Below, piece by piece: positions 1-7,085 of a stretch of 9,020 bases of DNA (its first letter is position 1; every line of letters starts with the position of its first letter). Source of the stretch: Chlamydiota bacterium (GTDB taxonomy: Bacteria > Chlamydiota > Chlamydiia > Chlamydiales > JAJFMI01); NCBI GenBank assembly GCA_021772235.1, contig JAJFMI010000121.1, positions 1-9,020 on the forward strand, written 5' to 3'. Both the position numbers and the translations under genes were made by a program. Below the pieces are notes generated by a model, which ran no database searches, was not told where the DNA came from, and was given only the letters and a program-made list of their open reading frames with translations.

Positions 1-1
1 G

Positions 2-1708
2 CAAGATGCGATTATCAAACGGGATCGAGACGAAGCAACAAATGCTACCAATATGCTGACAGGCTTCTCTCGCACCTACCTGAAAAAAGACTTCTACGAC
101 TATCTAAGATCATTTATTGGCCTCGGATTTGCTCTCATTGCTGCTATACTCATTCGCCAGGTTTGGTTTGAACTCTACGAAATTCCCACAGGCTCAATGC
201 GCCCCACCTTGGCTGAAAAAGATCGCCTCTCTGTAAGCAAAACTACATTCGGAATCAACACCCCAATAAAACCGACACACCTCTTTTTCGATCCCGATCT
301 CGTTCAGCGCTCGGGCATCTTCACATTTACCACTGCCGGCATGGACATTCCCGATAGCGACATGCGCTATTTCTTTATCTTTCCCGGAAAAAAACAACTC
401 GTTAAACGCCTAATGGGCAAACCGGGCGACACCCTTTATTTTTACGGAGGCAAACTCTACGGAATTGATCAAGACAATAGAGACATTACAGATCAGCTGC
501 AATATCCAGAACTCCATTACGTCGATCACGTCCCCTTTATCCAGTTTGGCGGTAAAACTGTTACGCCTGACAGATCCCATAGCGGCATTTACTCCCCTGC
601 AATTTTCTATCAAATGAATGAACGTGTAGCGCAACTCACACAAGTGGGAAGAGGAGATATTTGTGGGAAAATGTTTATCCCTGGCGTAGAAGATTACGGC
701 CAACTTTGGGGAATGAAAAATTACGCAATGGCCAAACTTCTCACTCCTGAAGAAGTAGAAACTTTAACAGACCATGAACTAACAAAAAATACCGCCCTCT
801 ATTTAGAGCTCACACACGACCCCTCACTTCGTGGTGCCACATTAGAAACAGACATTTATGGTCGTAAACGCCCCGCATTAAAAACAGAAAGTTCCATTAT
901 CCCCCTTTCACAAAAACAGCTCACTCACCTCCACCGGGGCCTTTATACAGCCCGTTTTATAGTACGAGATGGATATGCCTATCGTTACGGAACAGCTGTT
1001 CCAAAAGACAACTCAATACCTTATTATGTTACACGACTCAATGGCATTGAGAATGGCACCTACGAAATTCGTGAAGGCCACACCTATAAAATCCACTGGC
1101 AAGGCGTTTCTAAACTCTTACCAAAAGACCACCCACTAAACCATCCCAACAACAAACAGCTACAAATCCTCTTTAACCAAGGCATTGAATTTGACTCTCG
1201 TTTTGGAGGCAAACAAGTAAGCCAACATTTACGCCCTTCCAGATTTGCATGGTTTCGGGATGGCGATCTCTATGTGATGGGAGCAAAAGTTGTGGATAAA
1301 GACGAGAAAAACCTCATAAATTTTGTTGAAGATGAAAAAGCAAAACCTGCTCCCTATCTTCCCTTCATTGATCATGGCCCTCCAGTCACAGAAGAAGGCC
1401 TTATCAACACAGATTTTCTTGCAACATACGGCCTAAAAATCCCAGAAAAACACTATCTTGCTCTGGGAGATAATTACGCCATGAGTGGAGATAGTCGAGT
1501 ATTTGGATTTGTGCCACAAGGCAATCTGCGCGGTTCTCCAGACTTTATTTTCTGGCCACCAGGCTCACGATTTGGAGAACCAGTGCAACCTCCCTATCCG
1601 TGGTTGACACTGCCGCACTTTATTATTTGGATACTTGCCGCCATCCTTATTGGACTTTGGTATGCAATCCAACACAAACGGCACAAACTTCCTCAACAAA
1701 TCGACTAG
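2..1708 (+). CDS. lepB: Signal peptidase I, chlamydial large form (5' end outside window)
   Basis: This is the membrane-bound serine protease that removes signal peptides from proteins exported by Sec or Tat; its active site faces the periplasm. Numbering from the ATG at 53, there is a membrane segment at about 21-39. It is followed by the box B motif IPTGSMRPTL with nucleophile Ser48, then VKRLMGKPGD with general base Lys118, then GDN at 472-474 and SGDSR at 478-482 (box E). A second membrane helix lies near the C-terminus at about 520-541, followed by a basic tail. Lys118 and box E are about 360 residues apart, against roughly 130 in E. coli, so there is a large insertion in the periplasmic domain. 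Oversized LepB is known from Chlamydia trachomatis. The frame is open upstream of the ATG at 53 to the window edge and no good ribosome-binding site precedes that ATG, so the true start probably lies further left. It is convergent with ileS. Confidence 0.95.
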   Translation, partial: QDAIIKRDRDEATNATNMLTGFSRTYLKKDFYDYLRSFIGLGFALIAAILIRQVWFELYEIPTGSMRPTLAEKDRLSVSKTTFGINTPIKPTHLFFDPDLVQRSGIFTFTTAGMDIPDSDMRYFFIFPGKKQLVKRLMGKPGDTLYFYGGKLYGIDQDNRDITDQLQYPELHYVDHVPFIQFGGKTVTPDRSHSGIYSPAIFYQMNERVAQLTQVGRGDICGKMFIPGVEDYGQLWGMKNYAMAKLLTPEEVETLTDHELTKNTALYLELTHDPSLRGATLETDIYGRKRPALKTESSIIPLSQKQLTHLHRGLYTARFIVRDGYAYRYGTAVPKDNSIPYYVTRLNGIENGTYEIREGHTYKIHWQGVSKLLPKDHPLNHPNNKQLQILFNQGIEFDSRFGGKQVSQHLRPSRFAWFRDGDLYVMGAKVVDKDEKNLINFVEDEKAKPAPYLPFIDHGPPVTEEGLINTDFLATYGLKIPEKHYLALGDNYAMSGDSRVFGFVPQGNLRGSPDFIFWPPGSRFGEPVQPPYPWLTLPHFIIWILAAILIGLWYAIQHKRHKLPQQID

Positions 1709-1757
1709 ACAGTAGTATTTAGCCTACAAAGTTGTTCAAATAAATTAGCGTCAAAAA

Positions 1758-1798
1758 AACAGCCTCTATTCTAAGTCGGGGCTGTGCCCCTTGAGATT
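1758..1798 (+). repeat. Left terminal inverted repeat
   Basis: This arm contains TCTATTCTAAGTC followed by the small palindrome GGGGCTGTGCCCC (5-bp stem, 3-base loop), then TTGAGATT. It is complementary to 2112-2161 with three substitutions in the outer 33 bases and one 9-base gap. The hairpin lacks a following T-run, so it is not a standard intrinsic terminator for lepB, although it lies 50 bases after that gene. Confidence 0.85.
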
Positions 1799-2111
1799 TA
1801 AACTCGAGCAACCCCAAGAATGCGGTTTTTGGCTGCTCCATCGAGCGCTCACGAGTTCATTCCCCATTCACATCGGTTCACGCGGCTATTTTTTTCATGC
1901 AAAACTCGTATAAAAACAAGAGATGTGAACACAACAAAAACAGCCGAGGAGCGGGGCGCGAAAAAGGGACCCATGTAGCAAAGCGGAATGGGAAATGAGC
2001 GCCAGATCCTCTCGATGGATTCGGCTTGGCTATGCAAAATTGCGGCACAGGAGGATGAATAAGTGTTTCACACGGTTCTCCGACGAGCACGTGATTTGGC
2101 TTGCCAATGTG

Positions 2112-2161
2112 AATCTCAAGGGGAAGCGGGGGCGCAGCCCCGACTTAGAATAGAAACTGTT
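2112..2161 (-). repeat. Right terminal inverted repeat
   Basis: Read on the minus strand, this arm repeats the left arm: AACAG, then TCTATTCTAAGTC, then GGGGCTGCGCCCC, then nine extra bases (complement of 2120-2128), then TTGAGATT. The T-to-C change inside the palindrome falls in the 3-base loop, so the small hairpin is kept in both arms. ileS transcripts would run straight into this arm. Confidence 0.85.
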
Positions 2162-2167
2162 CATACA

Positions 2168-5100
2168 CTAGTTTTTGGAAATGGCAATCTTCGTCATCTC
2201 CCCATTAAGATCCCACTCCTGGCCAGAGTTTGTAACAAATGAAAGGTTGGTAACAAGCGCTTCACCACAAACATATTCCTCATGAAGCTCGTAAGCGTTT
2301 TTCACACGCTCTGATCCTTCTATCTCTACAGATATGCGATCGGTTACCTCAAGATTTGCTTCACGGCGCATCGTGTTGAGCTTGTTTACAATTTCGCGCG
2401 CTAAGCCTTCAAGTTTAAGCTCTTCTGTAAGTGTTAAATCGAGCGCAACGGTTAGTGCACCTTCGCAGCTTGCAACTAAACCTTGCTTGACTTTTCTCTC
2501 AATCAGAAGATCTTTTTCCGTTAGAGGAACGTCCGCAATTGTTACTGTTTTTCCATCTAAAAGCTGACAAGCTTCATCACAAGAGAGTCCCCCAATAGCT
2601 TTACAAACAGAGCCCATCTGCGCTCCTGCGTGCTTTTTTAGCTCAGCAAAATTTGGCTTAATCTTAAGCTCCACAAACTCTTTTTCTTTTTCCGAATAGA
2701 CCACTTCTTTCACATTGAGTTCATCTTTAATCAGATTTTCACTACTCTTCAGCGCTTCAATAAGAGAGGCATCTGTGGAAATCAAAAAGACCTTGGGAAG
2801 AGGTTGGCGCACTTTTTGGCGCTCCTCTTTACGCAAAGCATGACCAAGACTTACAGCCGTCTGCGCTAAGGCCATCTCTCTTTCCAGCTTTTCATCGCGC
2901 AAATCTTCATCCACCTTTGGAAAGTCCATTAAGTGCACCGATTCCAAATCATTTTCGCTACGCAACTCTTGAAAAATTGCCTCTGAAAGAAAAGGGATAA
3001 ATGGAGCCGCAATGCAAACCAAGTTTTGCAGCACATGATAGAGCGTTTGGAAGGCTTCGCGGCGATCTTGAGAGTCTTCGTCAGACCAGAAACGCGGACG
3101 GCAGCGGCGAATATACCAATTCGTCAATTGATCAATGAAGCGCAAAAACGGGCTGACAGCATCACTTAAGTGATAGTGATCCATACTCTCCGCTACATTA
3201 GAAATCAGCGATTGCAACTTTGATAAAATCCATCGATCGATTACAGCTGTCGGTTTTGTTAGCTCAGCACCTGGCTGCCAACCGTAAATTTTGGCATAGG
3301 TCGCAAGGAAAAAATAACTATTCCAAAGCGGAAGTAACAAACCACGCACAACCTGTTCTACGCCGCGCTCACAAAAACGTAAATCATCGCCATAAGTGGC
3401 AGGGCTACTGAGCAAATAAAGACGCACTGCATCAGCGCCAAATTTTTCAAAAACGACCTCTGGCTCAGGATAGTTCTTCAAGCTTTTAGACATCTTATTG
3501 CCATCTTCAGCAAGCAAAATCCCATTCACAATGACATTCTTAAAGGCTGGCTTATTGAAAAGGGCAACCGAAAGAACATTTAACGTATAAAACCAGCCGC
3601 GCGTCTGATCGAGACCTTCAGCGATAAAATCCGCTGGGAAGCCCTCCTCAACCACATTTTGATTTTCAAAAGGATAGTGATTTTGCGCATACGGCATCGA
3701 GCCCGATTCAAACCAACAATCAAAAACTTCAGGGACACGCTTAAAGAGCTTGCCGTTTTCTTCAAAAGTCAAATCATCAATAAAGTGACGGTGAAAATCT
3801 TCCACCTTCTTTCCTGTGCGTCTTTCCAAATCCTCTTTTGAGCCGATCACAATGCACTCGCCATCATCAGCGCGCCAAATGGGAATTGGCGTCCCCCAAT
3901 AGCGATTGCGGGAAACCGCCCAGTCGCGCGCATTTTCAAGCCACTTGCCAAAACGCCCTTTCTGCAAATGCCCCGGAACCCAATGAATCCCCTCATTTGC
4001 TTTGATGAGCTGCTCTTTAATCTTTTCCACGGAGACAAACCAAGTGCTCACCGCGCGATAAATCAACGGGCTATCTGAGCGCCAGCAAAAAGGGTATCTA
4101 TGACGAATCACACCCTGATGAAAAAGACGTCCAGCCATTTTTAAACGCTTCGCAATTGGCTTATCAGCATCCTTGACAAACTGTCCCTCATACTCAGGAA
4201 TCTCAGATGTAAACTTGCCATTCTGATCGATCGGACAGACTGCTTCAATTCCTTCACGTTGGCAGACAAAAAAGTCCATTTCGCCAAAAGCGGGAGCCGC
4301 ATGGACAAGGCCCGTACCATCCTCTTCGCCTACAAATTCATCCAAAAGCACGCGAAAACCATTGCGATCAGCAAAATACTCAAACGGCGGCAGATAACTT
4401 TTGCCAGCAAGATCCTCGCCAGAAAACTCTTCTAACGCCTTAGCGCCTTCGAAATAACTCTCCACCCGACTCTTCGCGACAATATAAAAGTGCCCGTCCT
4501 TCTCAACCTTCACATAGCGCATTTTCGGATTGACAATCACAGCTAAGTTAGAAATCAGCGTCCAAGGCGTCGTCGTCCATACAAGCAAGCTTGTATTTTC
4601 TTCTCCCTTCAAAGGCATTGTAACTGTAAGAGAAGGATCATCGACCTCGCGATAATTCAAATTGGCTTCAAAATTCGAGAGCGGAGTACCAAGTTTTGCG
4701 GAGTAAGGCATGACCTTATACCCCTCATAAACCAAACCCTTTTCCCAAAGCTGAGAAAAGACCCACCAGACAGACTCCATAAACTTCGGATCCATCGTCT
4801 TATACGTCTGATCGAAATCGACCCACCGGCCCATGCGATTGACCGTCTTTTTCCACTCTTCCGTAAAACGCAAGACAATCGAACGGCACTCCTCATTGAA
4901 GTTGCCAATCCCAAATTTCTCAATCGACGGCGCGCCGCCAAGACCCTGAGCTTTTTCAATCTCATTTTCTACAGGCAATCCATGGCAGTCCCAGCCAAAA
5001 CGCCTTGGCAGATAAAAGCCCTGCATCGTCTTATAGCGCAAAACGACATCCTTAATCGTACCAGCTAAAATATGGCCATAATGGGGTAAACCCGTGGCAA

Positions 5101-5239
5101 AAGGAGGCCCATCATAGGAGGAGAACAATTTTTGGCCCTTTCTATTCTCAACAGATTTCTTGAAAATTTGCCCCTTTTCCCAGAGCTTAAGAATGCGCTC
5201 TTCGCGGGCTGAGAAACTCTCTTTTTCGATCGTAAACAT
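2168..5239 (-). CDS. ileS: Isoleucyl-tRNA synthetase, eukaryote-like long type
   Basis: This class I aminoacyl-tRNA synthetase charges tRNA-Ile in the cytoplasm. The 1023-residue protein shows the HIGH-type motif HYGH at 53-56 and GWDCHGLPVE at 82-91. The CP1 editing domain that removes mischarged valine contains WTTTPWTL at 221-228 and DGTGLVHAAPAFG at 307-319. KMSKS is at 582-586, and the anticodon-binding region begins around LTNWYIRR at 705-712. A long C-terminal extension replaces the zinc-finger tail of the E. coli-type enzyme. HYGH and the overall layout are those of eukaryote-like IleRS. An ATG at 5281 would add 14 residues (MGWYKS...), but 5239 was chosen. From memory, chlamydial IleS begins at the equivalent of this Met, and a probable promoter overlaps the upstream extension. 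A GAGG lies only two bases before the ATG, unusually close. The gene is divergent from ssrA and convergent with lepB. Confidence 0.96.
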   Translation of the reverse strand: MFTIEKESFSAREERILKLWEKGQIFKKSVENRKGQKLFSSYDGPPFATGLPHYGHILAGTIKDVVLRYKTMQGFYLPRRFGWDCHGLPVENEIEKAQGLGGAPSIEKFGIGNFNEECRSIVLRFTEEWKKTVNRMGRWVDFDQTYKTMDPKFMESVWWVFSQLWEKGLVYEGYKVMPYSAKLGTPLSNFEANLNYREVDDPSLTVTMPLKGEENTSLLVWTTTPWTLISNLAVIVNPKMRYVKVEKDGHFYIVAKSRVESYFEGAKALEEFSGEDLAGKSYLPPFEYFADRNGFRVLLDEFVGEEDGTGLVHAAPAFGEMDFFVCQREGIEAVCPIDQNGKFTSEIPEYEGQFVKDADKPIAKRLKMAGRLFHQGVIRHRYPFCWRSDSPLIYRAVSTWFVSVEKIKEQLIKANEGIHWVPGHLQKGRFGKWLENARDWAVSRNRYWGTPIPIWRADDGECIVIGSKEDLERRTGKKVEDFHRHFIDDLTFEENGKLFKRVPEVFDCWFESGSMPYAQNHYPFENQNVVEEGFPADFIAEGLDQTRGWFYTLNVLSVALFNKPAFKNVIVNGILLAEDGNKMSKSLKNYPEPEVVFEKFGADAVRLYLLSSPATYGDDLRFCERGVEQVVRGLLLPLWNSYFFLATYAKIYGWQPGAELTKPTAVIDRWILSKLQSLISNVAESMDHYHLSDAVSPFLRFIDQLTNWYIRRCRPRFWSDEDSQDRREAFQTLYHVLQNLVCIAAPFIPFLSEAIFQELRSENDLESVHLMDFPKVDEDLRDEKLEREMALAQTAVSLGHALRKEERQKVRQPLPKVFLISTDASLIEALKSSENLIKDELNVKEVVYSEKEKEFVELKIKPNFAELKKHAGAQMGSVCKAIGGLSCDEACQLLDGKTVTIADVPLTEKDLLIERKVKQGLVASCEGALTVALDLTLTEELKLEGLAREIVNKLNTMRREANLEVTDRISVEIEGSERVKNAYELHEEYVCGEALVTNLSFVTNSGQEWDLNGEMTKIAISKN

Positions 5240-5266
5240 AGCCTCTATCTTACTTAAAACGAGGCT

Positions 5267-5275
5267 TTTATACCA
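5267..5275 (-). promoter_or_regulatory. Candidate extended -10 promoter of ileS
   Basis: On the minus strand this reads TGGTATAAA, an extended -10 (TGn followed by TATAAA). It would place the transcript start near 5260, about 20 bases before the ATG at 5239 and downstream of the alternative ATG at 5281. No good -35 was found, as is common for extended -10 promoters. Prediction from motif only. Confidence 0.4.
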
Positions 5276-5292
5276 GCCCATCTTCCATCATA

Positions 5293-5321
5293 TTGACCAT
5301 GAGCCATTTGTGTGTTAAAAT
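5293..5321 (+). promoter_or_regulatory. Upstream sigma70-type promoter for ssrA
   Basis: TTGACC (5293-5298) and TAAAAT (5316-5321) are separated by exactly 17 bases, each matching the consensus hexamer at five of six positions. Transcription would begin near 5328, giving a precursor with about 40 extra bases at the 5' end that must be trimmed to the mature tmRNA end, as expected for RNase P processing. Confidence 0.65.
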
Positions 5322-5349
5322 TCACGTAGAGCGCATTAGAAAGTATAAG
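5321..5349 (+). promoter_or_regulatory. Second, overlapping candidate promoter for ssrA
   Basis: TTCACG (5321-5326) and TATAAG (5344-5349) are again 17 bases apart. The start would be near 5356, about 12 bases before the mature tmRNA 5' end. The -10 is good and the -35 weak. Together with the promoter just upstream it would form a tandem pair. Confidence 0.4.
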
Positions 5350-5367
5350 TTTGCTAGTGCTCTCAGT

Positions 5368-5766
5368 GGGGGTGAACAGGTTTCGACTTGGTAGCTTACC
5401 TATTTTTTGGCATGCGGAGGACGTCGGTGGGCCTCCTAAATCATCCGGCTAGTTTTTTATTTGGCGAATCAAATAACATCGCTATGGATTGCTACGGCAA
5501 CTCCATGGTAGCTTAAAGTCCTAACCCGACATCTTAAGCGCGATCTGCACAGAATTGGACCAAGGGTTCGTGTAAGATTGTAATTTTTCTTGGTATGAGG
5601 GGTGCTTGTATACCATAGGGCATTTTCTCAAGACATATATGGGATAGAGCTTGCTCCACATGGGGTGTCTTACATAAGGGCGAGTTCTTAAAAAACTAGG
5701 ACACTAAGCATGTAGTCAAACCTAGGAAACTAGCTGAGGACGAGAGTTCGATTCTCTCCACCTCCA
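5368..5766 (+). ncRNA. ssrA: Transfer-messenger RNA (tmRNA)
   Basis: tmRNA, with SmpB, rescues stalled ribosomes and tags the unfinished peptide for degradation. The 5' end GGGGGTG (5368-5374) pairs with CACCTCC (5759-5765) as a 7-bp acceptor stem containing one G-U pair. The discriminator is A5766 and CCA is not encoded. The conserved GGTTTCGAC follows the 5' strand. AAGCATGTAG lies near the 3' end, and the T-arm is GAGAG-TTCGATT-CTCTC (5742-5758). The first-pseudoknot region (GCGGAGG ... GGCCTCC) resembles the chlamydial one. The length of 399 bases is normal. It is a continuous one-piece form. The gene stands alone between ileS and an accessory region, and its 3' strand overlaps a long inverted repeat. 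Confidence 0.97.
5463..5516 (+). other. tmRNA tag reading frame (Gly resume codon)
   Basis: The likely tag reading frame is GGC to the TAA at 5514-5516, giving GESNNIAMDCYGNSMVA (17 residues, preceded by the Ala carried on the tmRNA). The frame was chosen because the bases at -5 and -4 before GGC are U and A, the conserved pair that positions the resume codon, and because this frame ends in a small hydrophobic tail before TAA. The overlapping GCG frame fails both tests. Gly instead of Ala as first codon and an end in Met-Val-Ala rather than Ala-Ala are uncommon. Confidence 0.7.
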
Positions 5767-5916
5767 AAAGCAAATTTTGCATTACAAAAACGCCGCACAG
5801 GTGCTTAGATTTTTTCGCGCGCGACGCAGGGAAACCTGCCGGTTTCCAAAGGAGCGCACGGAAAAAGATGAGTGGCTGTGCGGCGTTTTTGTCTGCAAAA
5901 TTTGTTTTTGGAGGTG
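5759..5916 (+). repeat. Long inverted repeat starting in the tmRNA 3' end; possible terminator
   Basis: The outer arms 5759-5800 and 5876-5916 pair over about 40 bp with one G-U pair, one mismatch and one bulge. A second stem inside (5810-5822 with 5854-5866) pairs at 12 of 13 positions, counting one G-U. The tip is GCAGG-GAAA-CCTGC (5826-5839), a perfect stem with a GNRA tetraloop. The whole 158-base block can thus form one rod. The core AAAAACGCCGCACAG ... CTGTGCGGCGTTTTT has A and T runs outside the GC stem, the form of a bidirectional intrinsic terminator, so termination of ssrA is the simplest role. What a terminator does not need is the outer extension, which ends exactly on the complement of the tmRNA acceptor strand. 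It could instead be a small inserted palindromic element. Confidence 0.75.
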
Positions 5917-5932
5917 GGAACCTCCAACAGCA
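5760..5932 (+). repeat. Direct repeat of the tmRNA 3' end flanking the inverted repeat
   Basis: ACCTCCAAAAGCA at 5760-5772, which includes the last seven bases of ssrA, recurs as ACCTCCAACAGCA at 5920-5932: 12 of 13 bases with a 160-base period. The second copy also forms a perfect local hairpin with the preceding GGAGGT (5910-5915 with 5920-5925, loop GGGA). The 3' ends of tmRNA genes are common integration sites, so this may be a duplicated target end left by a small insertion, but that is inference. Confidence 0.5.
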
Positions 5933-6030
5933 TCACAAACCCTCACTTCTTTTTAAATCACTAGACAAAACAAAACCTCATTAGAAAAACTATTTAGATT
6001 TTTCTTTTTCTCTGATATATTTGGAGTGTT

Positions 6031-7011
6031 ATGAAGAAACACTTGAGAAATCAAACACCGATCAATTCTCAATTTAACGCATCATCTACAACTGCAGAAG
6101 TACTACATGGGTTAATTCTAAGAGATAAAACAGCAATTGTCACCGGAGGTTACTCTGGTCTTGGTTTCGAAACTACACAAGCATTAGCCCTTTCTGGTGT
6201 GAGTGTTATTGTAGGAGCTCGAAATGTTCTAGCTGCACAGGAGAAACTGGCTGGCATGCCTAACGTGGTCATAAAACCACTAGACTTATCCGACCTTGAT
6301 AGTGTCAAAGAATTTTCAGACGGCATTGTAAACTCAGGCATTCGAGTCGATATGCTCATCTGTAATGCAGGTATTATGGCTTGTCCTGAACAGAGAGTGG
6401 GTAAAGATTGGGAGTCGCAATTTGCTACCAATCATATTGGACATTATGCACTGACTAATTTAATTTGGAGCACCCTTAAGCCGGGCGCAAGAATAGTTTG
6501 TGTCTCCTCTGCAGGACACCACAATTCATGCATACGTTGGGACGATATACATTTCCATCGTAGCCCGTATGACAAGTGGATAGCCTATGGACAATCCAAA
6601 ACAGCAAATGCATTATTTGCATTGCAACTCAATGAGTATGGTAAGAAGTTTGATATTCAAGCTTTTTCTCTTCATCCTGGAAAAATACGGACTCCTTTGC
6701 AAAGACATCTTTCAATAGAAGAAATGTATGACGCAGGCTGGACTGATATGAAAGGCAATGTAATTGATCCAACTTTTAAAACTCTTGAACAGGGCGCTGC
6801 CACTCAGCTCTGGGCAGCAACGTCACCAAAATTAAAGAGCTTAGGCGGCCTCTATTTAGAAGACTGTGAAGTCGCAAGTCCAGCAGAGTCCCAAGGTACA
6901 TTTGTAGGGGTTTGTGATTTTGCTGTTGATCTTGGTGAAGCACAAAAACTATGGGACTATACTGCAAAGTTAACGCATATCGACGCCTTTAAAATATCCT
7001 CTAAACCCTAG
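6031..7011 (+). CDS. Short-chain dehydrogenase/reductase, retinol-dehydrogenase-like
   Basis: This is a probable cytoplasmic NAD(P)H-dependent oxidoreductase of the classical SDR superfamily (326 residues, Rossmann fold). Visible motifs are the cofactor loop TGGYSGLG at 38-45, DLSDL at 85-89 (adenine contact), NAG at 112-114, the structural Asn in NHIG at 134-137, the catalytic Ser in VSSAGH (about 160), and YGQSK with catalytic Tyr186 and Lys190. The order, the SSAGH and HPG (215-217) motifs and the C-terminal extension resemble the retinol dehydrogenase/WW-domain oxidoreductase branch. The substrate cannot be told. About 28 residues precede the fold, and no signal peptide is seen. GGAG at 6023-6026, four bases before the ATG, supports this start. 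No clear promoter was found in the A/T-rich 5938-6030. It is convergent with the amine oxidase gene and probably transcribed alone. Confidence 0.93.
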   Translation: MKKHLRNQTPINSQFNASSTTAEVLHGLILRDKTAIVTGGYSGLGFETTQALALSGVSVIVGARNVLAAQEKLAGMPNVVIKPLDLSDLDSVKEFSDGIVNSGIRVDMLICNAGIMACPEQRVGKDWESQFATNHIGHYALTNLIWSTLKPGARIVCVSSAGHHNSCIRWDDIHFHRSPYDKWIAYGQSKTANALFALQLNEYGKKFDIQAFSLHPGKIRTPLQRHLSIEEMYDAGWTDMKGNVIDPTFKTLEQGAATQLWAATSPKLKSLGGLYLEDCEVASPAESQGTFVGVCDFAVDLGEAQKLWDYTAKLTHIDAFKISSKP

Positions 7012-7085
7012 GAATTAAAAATTTTTCTACTCAAAAGTTCTGAACGCGTCTCTCCTCCTCAACGCCCACTAAACAACGAGTCACA

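Larger units (their letters stand above)
1758..2161. mobile_element. MITE-like non-coding element with terminal inverted repeats
   Basis: The 458-bp gap between the lepB and ileS stop codons is almost filled by a 404-bp block. Its two ends are inverted copies of each other: 30 of 33 bases match between 1758-1790 and 2129-2161. The match resumes for 8 bases (1791-1798 with 2112-2119) after a 9-base insertion in the right arm. The right end stops six bases before the ileS stop codon. No convincing gene lies inside. Internal complementary pairs (ACGAGTT at 1851 with AACTCGT at 1902; TTCACATC at 1867 with GATGTGAA at 1922; CGGCTATTTTT at 1883 with AAAAACAGCCG at 1936) suggest further folding. Calling it a mobile element is inference from the terminal repeats and lack of a gene; no target-site duplication was found. 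A structured intergenic RNA or a decayed insertion sequence is an alternative. Confidence 0.5.

Noticed and set aside
2041..2080. CACACGGTTCTCC resembles the 3' strand of a group II intron domain V
   Set aside because: The required partner GAGCCGTG-type 5' strand is absent 34 bases upstream, and there is no intron-encoded reverse transcriptase or boundary sequence.
1849..2090. Minus-strand reading frames of 62 and 70 codons inside the inverted-repeat element
   Set aside because: They overlap each other, one begins with GTG, neither has a good ribosome-binding site or a recognisable domain, and the region is better explained by the repeat structure.
2334..4965. Several short frames on both strands within ileS
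   Set aside because: They are shadows of the conserved ileS frame, without ribosome-binding sites or family motifs.
5240..5281. Upstream ATG at 5281 as the ileS start
   Set aside because: Adds 14 residues not seen in the family as I recall it, has no spaced ribosome-binding site, and overlaps the candidate extended -10 promoter.
5464..5511. Alternative tmRNA tag in the GCG frame (begins Ala-Asn, ends at TAG)
   Set aside because: The conserved U-A at -5/-4 is not in register and the peptide would end in Pro-Trp, not a degradation tail.
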